Assembly: GCA_963817035.1 (NCBI GenBank) | Contig: CAWFMM010000004.1 | Span: forward strand, 2,170,001-2,234,000 | Direction of reading: 5' to 3' | Origin: AC-49 sp963817035 | GTDB taxonomy: Bacteria; Actinomycetota; Thermoleophilia; Solirubrobacterales; Solirubrobacteraceae | DNA: 64,000 nt | Part shown: positions 15,148-23,510 of the stretch, one piece after another | How positions within the stretch are numbered: the stretch's first letter is position 1 | Layout: every line of letters starts with the position of its first letter | Made by a program: the position numbers and the translations under genes | Notes under the pieces: generated by a model | Databases searched by the model: none | What the model saw: the letters and a program-made list of their open reading frames with translations, nothing else | What the model was told of the DNA's origin: nothing

Positions 15148-16374
15148 CTACAACGTCCCGTCGGCGCGCATCAGCCCGAGCAGGTAGCGCAGGGCGATCT
15201 GGTCGCCGCCGGCCGACAGGTGGATGCCGTCGGGTTCGCGCGAGTCGACCGAGCCGACGTACTGGCGAAAGTCCCCGCCAGGGCTGAAGATCGGGCGGAT
15301 GTCGACGACCTGAACGCCGCTTCGGAACTCGGCCGCCGCTTTGACGAAGCCCGCGTCGACGGCCTGGTAGACGCGGACGAAGTTCGGCCGCCGCGGCGTC
15401 GGCAGCAGGAACCAGTAGACGCGGCCGGCGCCATTGCGCGCGTAGGCGCGCATCATCTGGTGCGCACGGGCCGCGTAGGCATCGATCCAGTTCTGGCCGC
15501 AACATGAGACCGACCCGCCGCCCGGGCCGGGTAGGTCGAACCCGTCGTTGGCCCCGATCGACATCACGGTCACGTCGGGATGGATCGCCTGCGCCTGGTT
15601 CTTGGCATGGGCAAGCCAGTTGAAGATCGAGAGCTTGCTCAGTCCGGTCGAGATGTGCGCCTCGCCGATCACCCGCGCGCGGCCGCTCAGCGCACTCGCG
15701 AGCTGGTCGTCGAGAACCTGGATCTCGGAGTCGCCGGTCGCGAGCACGGTCAGCGCGCGGCGGCTGGTGTTCAGCGGCCGGCTCAGCCCGATCCCCTGGC
15801 CGGTCGCCGACAGCGTCCACGTCCCGCCGCCGCGCAGGACGAGCTTCGCCGCCGCTGCGCCGGTCACCGCCGACAACGTCGCGGTCCGGCAGATGCGCCG
15901 TGTGCGGCGCTCGGCGCACAGCTTCACCGTGCGGCGGTCGTCCTTGCGGGTGCTCGTCACCGTGACGTCGAGCGGGCGCCCGGCGCGCGCCGGCTGAGGC
16001 CACGTGGTCATCGCCAGGCCGGCGGTGCACGACGGCGTCGTCACCGTCACGTCGGCGGTCTGGGTGGTGCCGTCGTCCAGCGTCTCGGTCGCGGTGAACG
16101 AACGGCGGCGGCGGTCACAGCGCCACGGCGCGCCGTGGCGGCGTCCGCCGGTCTGGGTCGGCATGACGAAGCTCGCAACCGTCGGCGTCGCGGTGCCAAC
16201 GGACTCGGTGATCTCGACCGACGCACCAGTCGTCCCGGTCGCGGTGAACGCGATCCAGCCCGGCTCGCCCGTCGACGCGTCGAGCGTGAACGCGTCGGCC
16301 GGCCTCTGGGCCACCGCGGTCACCGGCGCTGCCAACCCAACCACGCACAGAAGAAGTGCGTGTCGAGCAGTCAT
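15148..16374 (-). CDS. Secreted SGNH-hydrolase-domain protein
   Basis: 408 aa with a signal peptide (MTARHALLLCVVGLAAPVTAVAQ). Residues about 25-190 are a beta-rich region with several Cys. The SGNH domain follows: ATGDSEIQ (block I Ser), VTVMSIGANDGFD (block III Asn), and SREPDGIHLSAGGDQI (block V Asp/His). A CC pair (SVSCCGQNW) occurs at the same place as in the next gene (VQCCSTEW), so the two are paralogues. The three genes 15148-18812 run in one direction with tiny gaps, so this protein probably helps transfer or remove acyl groups on an exported polysaccharide. Confidence 0.75.
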   Translation of the reverse strand: MTARHALLLCVVGLAAPVTAVAQRPADAFTLDASTGEPGWIAFTATGTTGASVEITESVGTATPTVASFVMPTQTGGRRHGAPWRCDRRRRSFTATETLDDGTTQTADVTVTTPSCTAGLAMTTWPQPARAGRPLDVTVTSTRKDDRRTVKLCAERRTRRICRTATLSAVTGAAAAKLVLRGGGTWTLSATGQGIGLSRPLNTSRRALTVLATGDSEIQVLDDQLASALSGRARVIGEAHISTGLSKLSIFNWLAHAKNQAQAIHPDVTVMSIGANDGFDLPGPGGGSVSCCGQNWIDAYAARAHQMMRAYARNGAGRVYWFLLPTPRRPNFVRVYQAVDAGFVKAAAEFRSGVQVVDIRPIFSPGGDFRQYVGSVDSREPDGIHLSAGGDQIALRYLLGLMRADGTL

Positions 16375-17406
16375 CTAAAAGCGGAAGTCGCGCCCCAGCG
16401 CGGTGACCACGACCGGCGCGAGCAGGTTCGCGCCGGCGTCGTTGAGATGGATGCCGTCGGCCTGGCGCACGATCGTCTTCGAGCCGCCGATCGTCATCGC
16501 GTCGCGGTAGCCGTTGGGGGTGAAGATCGGGACGCTGTCGATGATCCGCGCCTGATCGGCCCACGGCTGCACCGCGACCTTGAGCGCAGCGTTGACGACC
16601 TTGGCGACGCGTTGGTGGGACGCGGTGCGCGGCAACGGCAGCGTGATCCAATAGACGCGCGCCGCGCCATTGCGGCGGTAGGTGTTGGTCATGATCCGCA
16701 CGCGCTGGGCGTAGAGCGCGGCCCATTCGGTCGAGCAGCACTGGACCTGGCGCCCGCGCGGCCCCGCCATCGGCCAGCCTTCGTTGGCGCCGATGAACAG
16801 GACGACCGCGTCCGGCTTCTTCTCCTTGACCTGGGAGACCGACAGCTTGCCCCAGTCGACGAGGTTGGACTTCGAGATCCCGGTGCCGATGTGCGGGTCG
16901 CGGATGACGTTGACGTGCTTGGGCACGAGGCGCTGAGCCAGGTCGGCGTCGAGCGGCATCGACATCGAGTCGCCGGTGACGAGCAGCGTCTTGAGCTGGC
17001 GCTTGGCCGCGGCGGGCTGGCCGATCTGTGTCGGATCGAACGCGTCGGCCGTGACCGGCGGGACCTGCCCGGCGGCGCGCGCGGTGACCGCGCCGGCGAA
17101 GCCGCCGCCCGAGCTGGCGAGGTTGCGGTCGGGCGACAGGAAGCCGGTCAGGTCGCGCGTCGTCGAGGCGAGCTGCAACCGGTCCGACGCGTCGGCCGAA
17201 GGTCGGCCGACGGCGAGGACGATCGAGCGCCCGATCCCCGGCTTCATCTCGTTGCCCGCGTGGCGCACCGACGGGCCCTCGAGCAGCGCGAGCAGGATCG
17301 CGACACCGAGGACGACAAGCACGGCATCGCGGGCGCGATAGCGGCGCAAGCCACCCTCGTCGAAGCGCTCCATGAGGCTGTCGTCGCGTGCGGGTTTCTT
17401 GGCCAT
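16375..17406 (-). CDS. Membrane-anchored SGNH protein (DUF459-like), MBOAT partner
   Basis: 343 aa from ATG at 17406, 14 bp after the MBOAT stop. One N-terminal helix (AVLVVLGVAILLALLEG) anchors it. The extracytoplasmic part carries LLVTGDSMSMPL (block I), VVLFIGANEGWPM (block III) and RQADGIHLNDAGANLLA (block V). DUF459/SGNH proteins often accompany an MBOAT acyltransferase and complete acyl transfer to a glycan at the cell surface. A much longer frame running upstream through the MBOAT gene is a shadow of that gene. Confidence 0.78.
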   Translation of the reverse strand: MAKKPARDDSLMERFDEGGLRRYRARDAVLVVLGVAILLALLEGPSVRHAGNEMKPGIGRSIVLAVGRPSADASDRLQLASTTRDLTGFLSPDRNLASSGGGFAGAVTARAAGQVPPVTADAFDPTQIGQPAAAKRQLKTLLVTGDSMSMPLDADLAQRLVPKHVNVIRDPHIGTGISKSNLVDWGKLSVSQVKEKKPDAVVLFIGANEGWPMAGPRGRQVQCCSTEWAALYAQRVRIMTNTYRRNGAARVYWITLPLPRTASHQRVAKVVNAALKVAVQPWADQARIIDSVPIFTPNGYRDAMTIGGSKTIVRQADGIHLNDAGANLLAPVVVTALGRDFRF

Positions 17407-17420
17407 GATTCGAAGCGGAT

Positions 17421-18812
17421 CTAGAAGCGGAAGTAGATGAAGGGCGGAACGCCCTGACTGGGGACGGTACTGCCGGCGGCGATGACGACCACCGCCAACC
17501 CCACCGCCAGGACGACCGGATTGAGGCGCCCGAACCAGCCCTGAACGTCCTGGACCCAGCGCTCGGGGACGAGCTGAAGGCCGATGACGACGGCGATCGC
17601 GGCGAGCACGGGCAGCGTCCACAGCGTCGCCGGGCCCCAGTCGGCGAGGCGCCCGAGGAACGTCCATGCGAGGTCGATCGACTGCGAGCGGAAGAACACC
17701 CAGCCGAGGGTGATCAGGTTGAACGTGGCGAACCAGCGAAACCACACCGGGCTCTTGATCCTGCCGCCGAACGCGTGCTCGAGGCACAGCATCAGGCCGT
17801 TGAGCGCCCCCCACACGACGAACGTCCACGCGGCGCCGTGCCACAGCCCGCCGAGGACCATGGTCGCCATCAGATTGATGTAGGTGCGCCGCCTCCCCTT
17901 GCGGTTGCCGCCGAGCGGGATGTAGAGGAAGTCGCGCAGGAAGCGCGAGAGCGTCATGTGCCAGCGCGTCCAGAACTCGCGGAAGCCGGTCGAGCGGTAC
18001 GGGCTGCGGAAGTTCTGCGGGAAGACGTAGCCCATCAGCAGCGCCAGCCCGATCGCCATGTCGGTGTAGCCCGAGAAGTCGCAGTAGATCTGCGCCGCGT
18101 AGCCCCACGACGCGAGCAGGATGTCGGGCGCGTTGAACGCCTGCGGGACCGCGAAGACCGGGTCGACGAGCGTCCGTGCCAGGTAGTCGGCGATGACGAT
18201 CTTCTTGACCAGCCCCATCCCGATCAGCATCACCCCCGAGCCGACGGCGACGTGGTCGGGATCTCGCGGCGACGCCAGTTGGGGCAGGAACTCCCGCGCG
18301 CGCACGATCGGGCCGGCGATCAGGTGCGGGAAGAAGCTCAGGTAGATCGCGACGTCGATCGTCTTGGCCGGGTCGGTCAGCCCGCGCTTGACGTCGACGA
18401 CGTACGAGATCGCCTGGAAGGTGAAGAAGCTGACGCCGACCGGCAGCAGGATCGTGATCAGCGGAAACGGCAGGGCCATGTGGACGGTGCCGAGCGCGTC
18501 GGAGAAGTCCTGGACGAAGAAGCCGTAGTACTTGAACACGGCCAGGGTGCCGAGGTCGAGCGTGACCGCGAGCGCCACGAGCATCCGCTGGCGCTGGTCG
18601 CTCGTGGTGCGCGAGATCGCGATCGCGAAGGCCTGGTTTCCCAGCGTGATCGCGGCGAGCAGGATGCAGAACTTCCAGTTCGCGGCACCGTAGAAGATGT
18701 AGCTCGCGATGAGGATGAACGGCTTCCACAGGCGCGGTCGCGACATCAGCGCCCACGACAGGGGCAGCACAATGGCGAAGAAGATGGCGAACTGAACGGT
18801 GGGGAACAGCAA
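17421..18812 (-). CDS. MBOAT-family O-acyltransferase (AlgI/DltB-like)
   Basis: 463 aa with about ten membrane helices. Family motifs are clear: YYGFFVQDF, LPVGVSFFTFQAISY, FFPHLIAGPI, YCDFSGYTDMAIG, FREFWTRWHMTLSRFLRDFLYIPLGGNRKG, and the catalytic His in GGLWHGAAWTF. These enzymes pass acyl groups (usually acetyl) across the membrane to an exported polysaccharide or teichoic acid. The downstream SGNH genes and the CapA gene upstream support a polysaccharide-modification role. Full length and apparently intact. Confidence 0.92.
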   Translation of the reverse strand: MLFPTVQFAIFFAIVLPLSWALMSRPRLWKPFILIASYIFYGAANWKFCILLAAITLGNQAFAIAISRTTSDQRQRMLVALAVTLDLGTLAVFKYYGFFVQDFSDALGTVHMALPFPLITILLPVGVSFFTFQAISYVVDVKRGLTDPAKTIDVAIYLSFFPHLIAGPIVRAREFLPQLASPRDPDHVAVGSGVMLIGMGLVKKIVIADYLARTLVDPVFAVPQAFNAPDILLASWGYAAQIYCDFSGYTDMAIGLALLMGYVFPQNFRSPYRSTGFREFWTRWHMTLSRFLRDFLYIPLGGNRKGRRRTYINLMATMVLGGLWHGAAWTFVVWGALNGLMLCLEHAFGGRIKSPVWFRWFATFNLITLGWVFFRSQSIDLAWTFLGRLADWGPATLWTLPVLAAIAVVIGLQLVPERWVQDVQGWFGRLNPVVLAVGLAVVVIAAGSTVPSQGVPPFIYFRF

Positions 18813-18822
18813 CGGCGGCAGA

Positions 18823-19920
18823 CTACGGGGCGGTCGGCGTCAATGAGCCGTCTTGGCGCACGACGAGGGCATTGGCGCCGAAGTCCGCGCGCGAGACGGA
18901 GCTCACGAGCTGCGCCGCGGCGCCGCTGGGATCGCGGTGCGGAGTGTCGGCGTCATCGAGCTTCAACGAGGCGAACGTGCCGGCGAGAAACGTGCCGTCG
19001 GCCTGCATCGTGATGCGCAGGATCCCGCTCAGCGACAGCGCGCCACCGGTGGAGAAGTTGTGGAAGCCGGCCAGGTTGCCGAGCGAGTAGGCGATCACCC
19101 GGTCCCTGTAGGTCTCGATCCCGCGCAGGACGTGCGGGCCCGAGCCGACGACGAGATCGGCGCCGGCGTCGATCGCCGCGTGGGCGAACGCGCGCTCGTT
19201 GCCGCGGTTCTCGCCGAGGAAGACCTCGTCGCCGATCGGCGTGTGGGTCTGGTCGGCGCCCTCGGCGCCGGCGTGGACGAACACGACGACGATGTTCGCC
19301 CTGCGCGCCGCGCGGCGGATGAGCTGGCGCGCGGAGAACAGGTCGGTGATCGACGCGGCCCACGGGTAGGCGGCGAAGCCGACGAACGCGACCTTGGCGC
19401 CGGGGACGTCGAGCACGGTGATCTCCCCCGGGCGCCCGGTCTCCGCCACGCCGCGCTTGTGCAGCGCCGCGAGCGTCTGCCGCTGACCCTCGAGGCCGTT
19501 GTCGAACGCGTGGTTGTTGGCGACGTTGACGATGTCGACGCCGGCCTTGGTCAGCGCGGTGACGTTGCTCGGCGGGGCGCGGAAGGCGAAGCAGGTGTCG
19601 GTGTTCGGTCCGCCGCACTTCGAGGCGCCGCCGAGCGCGAACGTGCCCTCGCTGTTGACCGCCGTGAGGTCGGCGGCCTGGAGCAGCGGGGCGACGGCGC
19701 GCAACTGGCTGTAGCCGTGCTCGGGCGGCAGGCCGAGCGACGAGCCCAGCGTCGTGTCGCCGCCCCACGCAATCGTGACCGGGCGCCCGACCGGCAGCAC
19801 GGCGTGGGCGGCCCGCGGCGATCCGGCGCGCAGCAGCACGACGGCCGTCGCGGCGACGGCCGCCGGCAGGATCAGGGCGCCGAGGCGTCGCGGCATCACC
19901 GTTCGCGTTCGCCGTCTCAT
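18823..19920 (-). CDS. CapA-family polyglutamate/capsule metallophosphatase-like protein
   Basis: 365 aa. A signal or anchor helix near the N-terminus (LGALILPAAVAATAVVLLRAG) is followed by the PGA_cap fold: TIAWGGDTTLGSS, LTAVNSEGTF, VDIVNVANNHAFDNG, VVVFVHAGAEG, LVVGSGPHVLRGIE and IAYSLGNLAG. The usual GHHPHV-type motif reads GSGPHV here, losing one metal-site His. CapA proteins take part in poly-gamma-glutamate or capsule attachment. It is 10 bp from the MBOAT gene in the same direction, so all four are probably one envelope-polymer operon. Confidence 0.85.
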   Translation of the reverse strand: MRRRTRTVMPRRLGALILPAAVAATAVVLLRAGSPRAAHAVLPVGRPVTIAWGGDTTLGSSLGLPPEHGYSQLRAVAPLLQAADLTAVNSEGTFALGGASKCGGPNTDTCFAFRAPPSNVTALTKAGVDIVNVANNHAFDNGLEGQRQTLAALHKRGVAETGRPGEITVLDVPGAKVAFVGFAAYPWAASITDLFSARQLIRRAARRANIVVVFVHAGAEGADQTHTPIGDEVFLGENRGNERAFAHAAIDAGADLVVGSGPHVLRGIETYRDRVIAYSLGNLAGFHNFSTGGALSLSGILRITMQADGTFLAGTFASLKLDDADTPHRDPSGAAAQLVSSVSRADFGANALVVRQDGSLTPTAP

Positions 19921-19939
19921 GCCGGGGTACCTGCCGGAG

Positions 19940-21070
19940 CTACGCCGAGCACGAGAGCGCCGCCTGGGCGTAGAGGTCGGCGCGCTGCTGGTCGCCGAGC
20001 GTCGTGCCGTGGACGCCGTCGGGCGCCAGCCACTCGGGGTGCCGCGCCGCCTGCGCGTCCCACGGCACGATCAGCACGCGGCCGCCCAGCGTCGCGGCGA
20101 CCGTCGTCAGGGCGTTGTTGGCCGCGGCGTAGCTGACGCCGTTGACCGGCGGGCGGTGGATCGTCGCCCAGATCGCACAGCCGTGGGCGCCGAGCCGCGC
20201 GACGCTGGTCAGCACCGCCTGGCGCAGCGCCGCGACGTCGGTCGGGTCGTTGTTCGTGAACAGGCTGAACGCGAGGATCGTCCGCGGCGCGGTGACTTGC
20301 GTCTGCTCGAGCACGCGCATCCCCTCGGCCAGCCCGCGATCGACCCGCGCGTTGGTGACGGTCGGCCAGCCCGGCAGCGCGGCGGCGAGCGGGGCGCGGG
20401 TGCCGACGGCGAGCGAGTCGCCGATGACGATCAGCGGGCGAGCGCCGGGCGAGCCGGCGCCGGGCGTGGTCGACTGGACGACGGTCGCGGTCGGGGTCGG
20501 CGACCCGGTCGGGGCGGGGATCGGCGGCAGCGGCTTGACGTCGGGCAGCGCGCTCGAGGGAACCTTCGGCTGCTCGGGGATCGGCGTGGCCGGAACGCGC
20601 AGATCGACGGTCTCGGTGACCGGCGCCTGACCCGATGCCGGGTCGGTGTAGCCGACGGCGAGGCTGAGATGCGGCGCGTCGACGGGCGCCGAGACCGTCG
20701 CGTGGATCGTGAAGCGCCCGTCGGCGTCGGTCGGCGCGAGGCGCTCGCACGACGGCCGCTTGCAGTCGGCCTCGAGGAAGACGATCTGCTTCGGAGCGGC
20801 GCGCCCGGCGATGTCGAGGCTCGCGACGAGCACGCTGCCCTCGGTCTCGGCGTCGAGCGTGTGGCCGGGCCGCGGGCGCAGCACGGCGAGCGGGCCGAGC
20901 TTCGGGGCCGGCGCCGCGCTCTGAGCCGTCGTCGCGGTCGCGGGTTGCGTGTCCAAGGCCGAGGGCGTGGTCGACGAGCCGCAGCCGGCGACCGCGACTG
21001 CGGCCGCGCAGACGCCGACGGTCCAGCGGATGGTCGCCGAGGTCGCGATCCCAACATTGTCCCAACACAT
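19940..21070 (-). CDS. SGNH-domain lipoprotein
   Basis: 376 aa from ATG at 21070, which places a lipobox (AVAGC) after a short hydrophobic stretch (TVGVCAAAVAVAGC). A beta-rich N-terminal region to about residue 190 and a Pro/Thr linker (PIPAPTGSPTPTATVVQS) precede the SGNH domain: LIVIGDSLAVGTR, a catalytic-type block III (FSLFTNNDP), and LAPDGVHGTTLGDQQ. It has the same direction as CapA with a 20-bp gap, so it likely belongs to the same surface-glycan cluster. An esterase or transacylase role is inferred from the fold. Confidence 0.75.
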   Translation of the reverse strand: MCWDNVGIATSATIRWTVGVCAAAVAVAGCGSSTTPSALDTQPATATTAQSAAPAPKLGPLAVLRPRPGHTLDAETEGSVLVASLDIAGRAAPKQIVFLEADCKRPSCERLAPTDADGRFTIHATVSAPVDAPHLSLAVGYTDPASGQAPVTETVDLRVPATPIPEQPKVPSSALPDVKPLPPIPAPTGSPTPTATVVQSTTPGAGSPGARPLIVIGDSLAVGTRAPLAAALPGWPTVTNARVDRGLAEGMRVLEQTQVTAPRTILAFSLFTNNDPTDVAALRQAVLTSVARLGAHGCAIWATIHRPPVNGVSYAAANNALTTVAATLGGRVLIVPWDAQAARHPEWLAPDGVHGTTLGDQQRADLYAQAALSCSA

Positions 21071-21134
21071 GCACAGGGAAGTTCCGGGCCGGTTCGGCGT
21101 CTCCCTCGGAAGACCCGACCGAAAGCGAGTTCCA

Positions 21135-21596
21135 ATGAGAAAACTGTTCATTTCCACCGCCGCGGTGGCCGCCCTCGGCTGCGCGGTGCTGTTGAGCACC
21201 GCATCGGCCGATCACGCGACCGCCGCCGCCGCCAAGGCGCAGCTGAAGACCCACAAGGGTGCGCTCGGCACGTTCCTCGTCACCGGCAGCGGCCGCACGC
21301 TGTACCTGTTCGAGGCCGACACGAGCAAGAAGAGCTCGTGCACGGGCTCGTGCGCCAAGGGCTGGCCGCCGCTGCTGACCTCGGGCAAGCCCACCGCGAC
21401 GGGCGCGATCAAGGCGAGCAAGATCTCGACGATCAAGCGCCCCGACGGAACGACACAGGTCACCTACGGCGGGCACCCGCTCTACACGTTCGTCGGCGAC
21501 ACGAAGGCCGGTACGACCAAGGGCGAGGGCTCCAAGGCGTTCGGCGCCGACTGGTACGTCATCGCGCCCAGCGGCAAGAAGATCGACGAGGGCTGA
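21135..21596 (+). CDS. Secreted repeat protein (COG4315 / Lipoprotein_15 type)
   Basis: 153 aa from ATG at 21135. Signal peptide MRKLFISTAAVAALGCAVLLSTASA. The mature part holds two family repeats: LGTFLVTGSGRTLYLFEADTS with CTGSCAKGWPPL, then TTQVTYGGHPLYTFVGDT and GEGSKAFGADWYVIAPSG. This is the pattern of the exported repeat family found across actinobacteria. The CTGSCAKGWPP segment is its hallmark and probably forms a disulphide. No enzymatic role is established. Divergent from the SGNH lipoprotein with 64 bp between starts. Confidence 0.85.
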   Translation: MRKLFISTAAVAALGCAVLLSTASADHATAAAAKAQLKTHKGALGTFLVTGSGRTLYLFEADTSKKSSCTGSCAKGWPPLLTSGKPTATGAIKASKISTIKRPDGTTQVTYGGHPLYTFVGDTKAGTTKGEGSKAFGADWYVIAPSGKKIDEG

Positions 21597-21747
21597 GGGC
21601 CGGGGGCGCCGGCGGGCGGAGAGAATCCCGCGCCCGGGCGTCCTTGAACCCGCCCCACGCGGTCGCGCGCGTCCGTCCGCCTCCCCGGGCGGGCGCGCAC
21701 CGCAGGAGTGGCGTCGTGGAGGCTGGCGCCGCGTACGCTTCAGGGCA

Positions 21748-22296
21748 ATGAGAAGGCTTGTGACTCTTGTCGTCGCGTTCGCCGCGGGCGCGTCGATCGT
21801 CGCCCTGCTGGTGTTCGGCGTGGCCCAGAAAGCACCCAACGGCACGCTCGACGACGCGGTCAAGAGCGGCAAGCGCCCGCCCGCTCCGCAGGCGACGCGC
21901 GTGCTCAAGGGACTCGGCTCGTCGCCGGCGCATTCGCTGGCCGATTTCCGTGGGCACGTCGTCGTGTTGAACTTCTGGGCCTCGTGGTGCAAGACGTGCA
22001 TCGGCGAGACCGCGGTCCTCGAGCAGGCGCAGAAGCTGCTCGCCACGCACGGCGGGACGGTTCTCGGCGCGACGTACGAGGACGTGCCCAGCGCGTCGAA
22101 GGAGTTTCTGGCCAAGTACCACCTCACCTACCCGACGGTGATGGACTCTGGGATCAAGCTCGCGACCGCGTTCGGAACGTCGGTGCTGCCCGAGACGTTC
22201 GTGATCGATCGTCGTGGCCGAATCGTCGCGATCTCGCGCGGCCAGGTCACCGGGCCGCTGCTGAACACCTGGATCCGGCAGGCGCTGGCGACGTGA
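21748..22296 (+). CDS. TlpA/ResA-like thiol-disulphide oxidoreductase
   Basis: 182 aa. An N-terminal helix (VTLVVAFAAGASIVALLVFG) anchors it outside the membrane. Thioredoxin-like redoxin fold: HVVVLNFWASWCKTCIGETAVLEQ with the CxxC active site reading CKTC instead of the usual CPPC or CEPC, then VLGATYEDVP, YPTVMDSG, the cis-Pro in SVLPETFVIDRRGRIVA. It is the first gene of a three-gene unit with CcmH and CcdA, so it should reduce apocytochrome c cysteines before haem attachment. The TGA overlaps the next gene's GTG. Confidence 0.9.
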   Translation: MRRLVTLVVAFAAGASIVALLVFGVAQKAPNGTLDDAVKSGKRPPAPQATRVLKGLGSSPAHSLADFRGHVVVLNFWASWCKTCIGETAVLEQAQKLLATHGGTVLGATYEDVPSASKEFLAKYHLTYPTVMDSGIKLATAFGTSVLPETFVIDRRGRIVAISRGQVTGPLLNTWIRQALAT

Positions 22297-22742
22297 ACCG
22301 GCTCGTCGCTCTCGCGGTCTCGCTGCTGCTCTGCGCCCCGGTCGCCGTCGCCTCGGCCTCGCCACCGAACTTCCCCGACGTCGAGGCGCAGTACATGTGC
22401 GTGACGTGCAACATCCCGCTGCCCGAGGCCGAGTCCGACCAAGCCAACAGCGAGCGGGCCTTCATCCGCGACCTGATCGCCCAGGGCCGCAACGAGGCCC
22501 AGATCAAGCGCGCGATGGTCGCCAACTACGGCGAGCGGGTGCTTCAGCTGCCGCCGCGCTCGGGCTTCAACCTCGTGGCGTACCTCGTTCCGGTGCTCCT
22601 CGTGCTGGCACTCGTCGCCGGTCTGCTGTTCGTGCTGCCGCGCTGGCGCCGGCGCTCGGTTGAGACGCCCGAGGGCGGGCCCGACCTCGGCGACGCCGAT
22701 CGTGCGTTGCTCGACGCCGACCTCGCTCGCTTCGACCCCTGA
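22293..22742 (+). CDS. ccmH: Cytochrome c maturation protein CcmH
   Basis: 149 aa from GTG at 22293, overlapping the preceding stop (GTGA). Signal peptide VALAVSLLLCAPVAVA; then the CcmH redox motif in YMCVTCNIPLPEAESDQANSERAF, the helical RDLIAQGRNEAQIKRAMVANYGERVL, and a C-terminal membrane helix (VPVLLVLALVAGLLFVLPRW). The motif is CVTC rather than LRCPVC. It acts with the TlpA-like protein in keeping the haem-binding CxxCH thiols reduced. The stop overlaps the ATG of ccdA by one base. Confidence 0.9.
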   Translation: MNRLVALAVSLLLCAPVAVASASPPNFPDVEAQYMCVTCNIPLPEAESDQANSERAFIRDLIAQGRNEAQIKRAMVANYGERVLQLPPRSGFNLVAYLVPVLLVLALVAGLLFVLPRWRRRSVETPEGGPDLGDADRALLDADLARFDP

Positions 22743-23497
22743 TGTTCGCCGTCGCCTCGGCCCCGGACACAACGGTGCTGGCCGCGTTCGCGGTCGGAGT
22801 GCTGTCGTTCGTCTCGCCGTGCGTGCTGCCGCTGGTGCCGGGCTATCTGTCGGCGATCTCGGGCGTGTCGATCGCCGAGATCCGCACCGGCGAGCGGCGG
22901 ACATGGCGGCTGCTGCTGCCGAGCATCATCTTCTGCGCCTCGTTCACGATCATGTTCGTCCTGCTCGGGATGGCGGCGACGAAGCTCGGCTCGTCGCTGA
23001 TCGCCCACCGCGAGACGATCAACACGATCGCCGGCTGGCTGATCATCACGATGGGCGTCTTCTTCCTGCTGACGCCGGTGCTGCCCTTCCTCAACAAGGA
23101 ATGGCGGCCCGAGGGGCTGATCCTGCGGGCCGGGACCGGCGGCCCGATCATCGCCGGGTTGGCGTTCGCCGTCGCGTGGACCCCGTGCGCCGGGCCGACA
23201 CTGGCCTCGATCCTCGGCGTCGCGAGCACCTCGAGCACCGTCTACCACGGCGGCATCCTGCTGCTCTTCTACTCGGCCGGCCTGGCGATCCCGTTCCTGC
23301 TCTGCGCGCTGGCCTTCGACAAGCTGACGACCACGTTCGCGTGGATCCGCAACAACTACCTGATCGTCACCGCGGTCGGCGGCGTCTTCCTGATCGCCAC
23401 CGGCGTGATGCTCCTGACCGGCGAGTTCGCCCAGCTCAACGTCGACGCCCAGAAGGCGCTCGACTCGCTCGGGCTGGATTTCTTCAAGAACATCTGA
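22742..23497 (+). CDS. ccdA: CcdA-type cytochrome c biogenesis membrane protein
   Basis: 251 aa with six membrane helices. The two redox Cys lie in the conserved contexts SFVSPCVLPLVPGYLSAISG and AFAVAWTPCAGPTLASILG, as in CcdA and the central domain of DsbD. It carries electrons from cytoplasmic thioredoxin to the TlpA/CcmH pair outside. It completes the operon; ResB/ResC-type haem lyase genes are not in the window. Convergent with argS across 13 bp. Confidence 0.93.
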   Translation: MFAVASAPDTTVLAAFAVGVLSFVSPCVLPLVPGYLSAISGVSIAEIRTGERRTWRLLLPSIIFCASFTIMFVLLGMAATKLGSSLIAHRETINTIAGWLIITMGVFFLLTPVLPFLNKEWRPEGLILRAGTGGPIIAGLAFAVAWTPCAGPTLASILGVASTSSTVYHGGILLLFYSAGLAIPFLLCALAFDKLTTTFAWIRNNYLIVTAVGGVFLIATGVMLLTGEFAQLNVDAQKALDSLGLDFFKNI

Positions 23498-23510
23498 GGT
23501 AGGCCGCGGG

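Noticed and set aside
16375..18756. 793-codon fusion of an upstream region with the SGNH protein
   Set aside because: Codons before 17406 are the MBOAT gene read in the wrong frame; the MBOAT frame has all family motifs.
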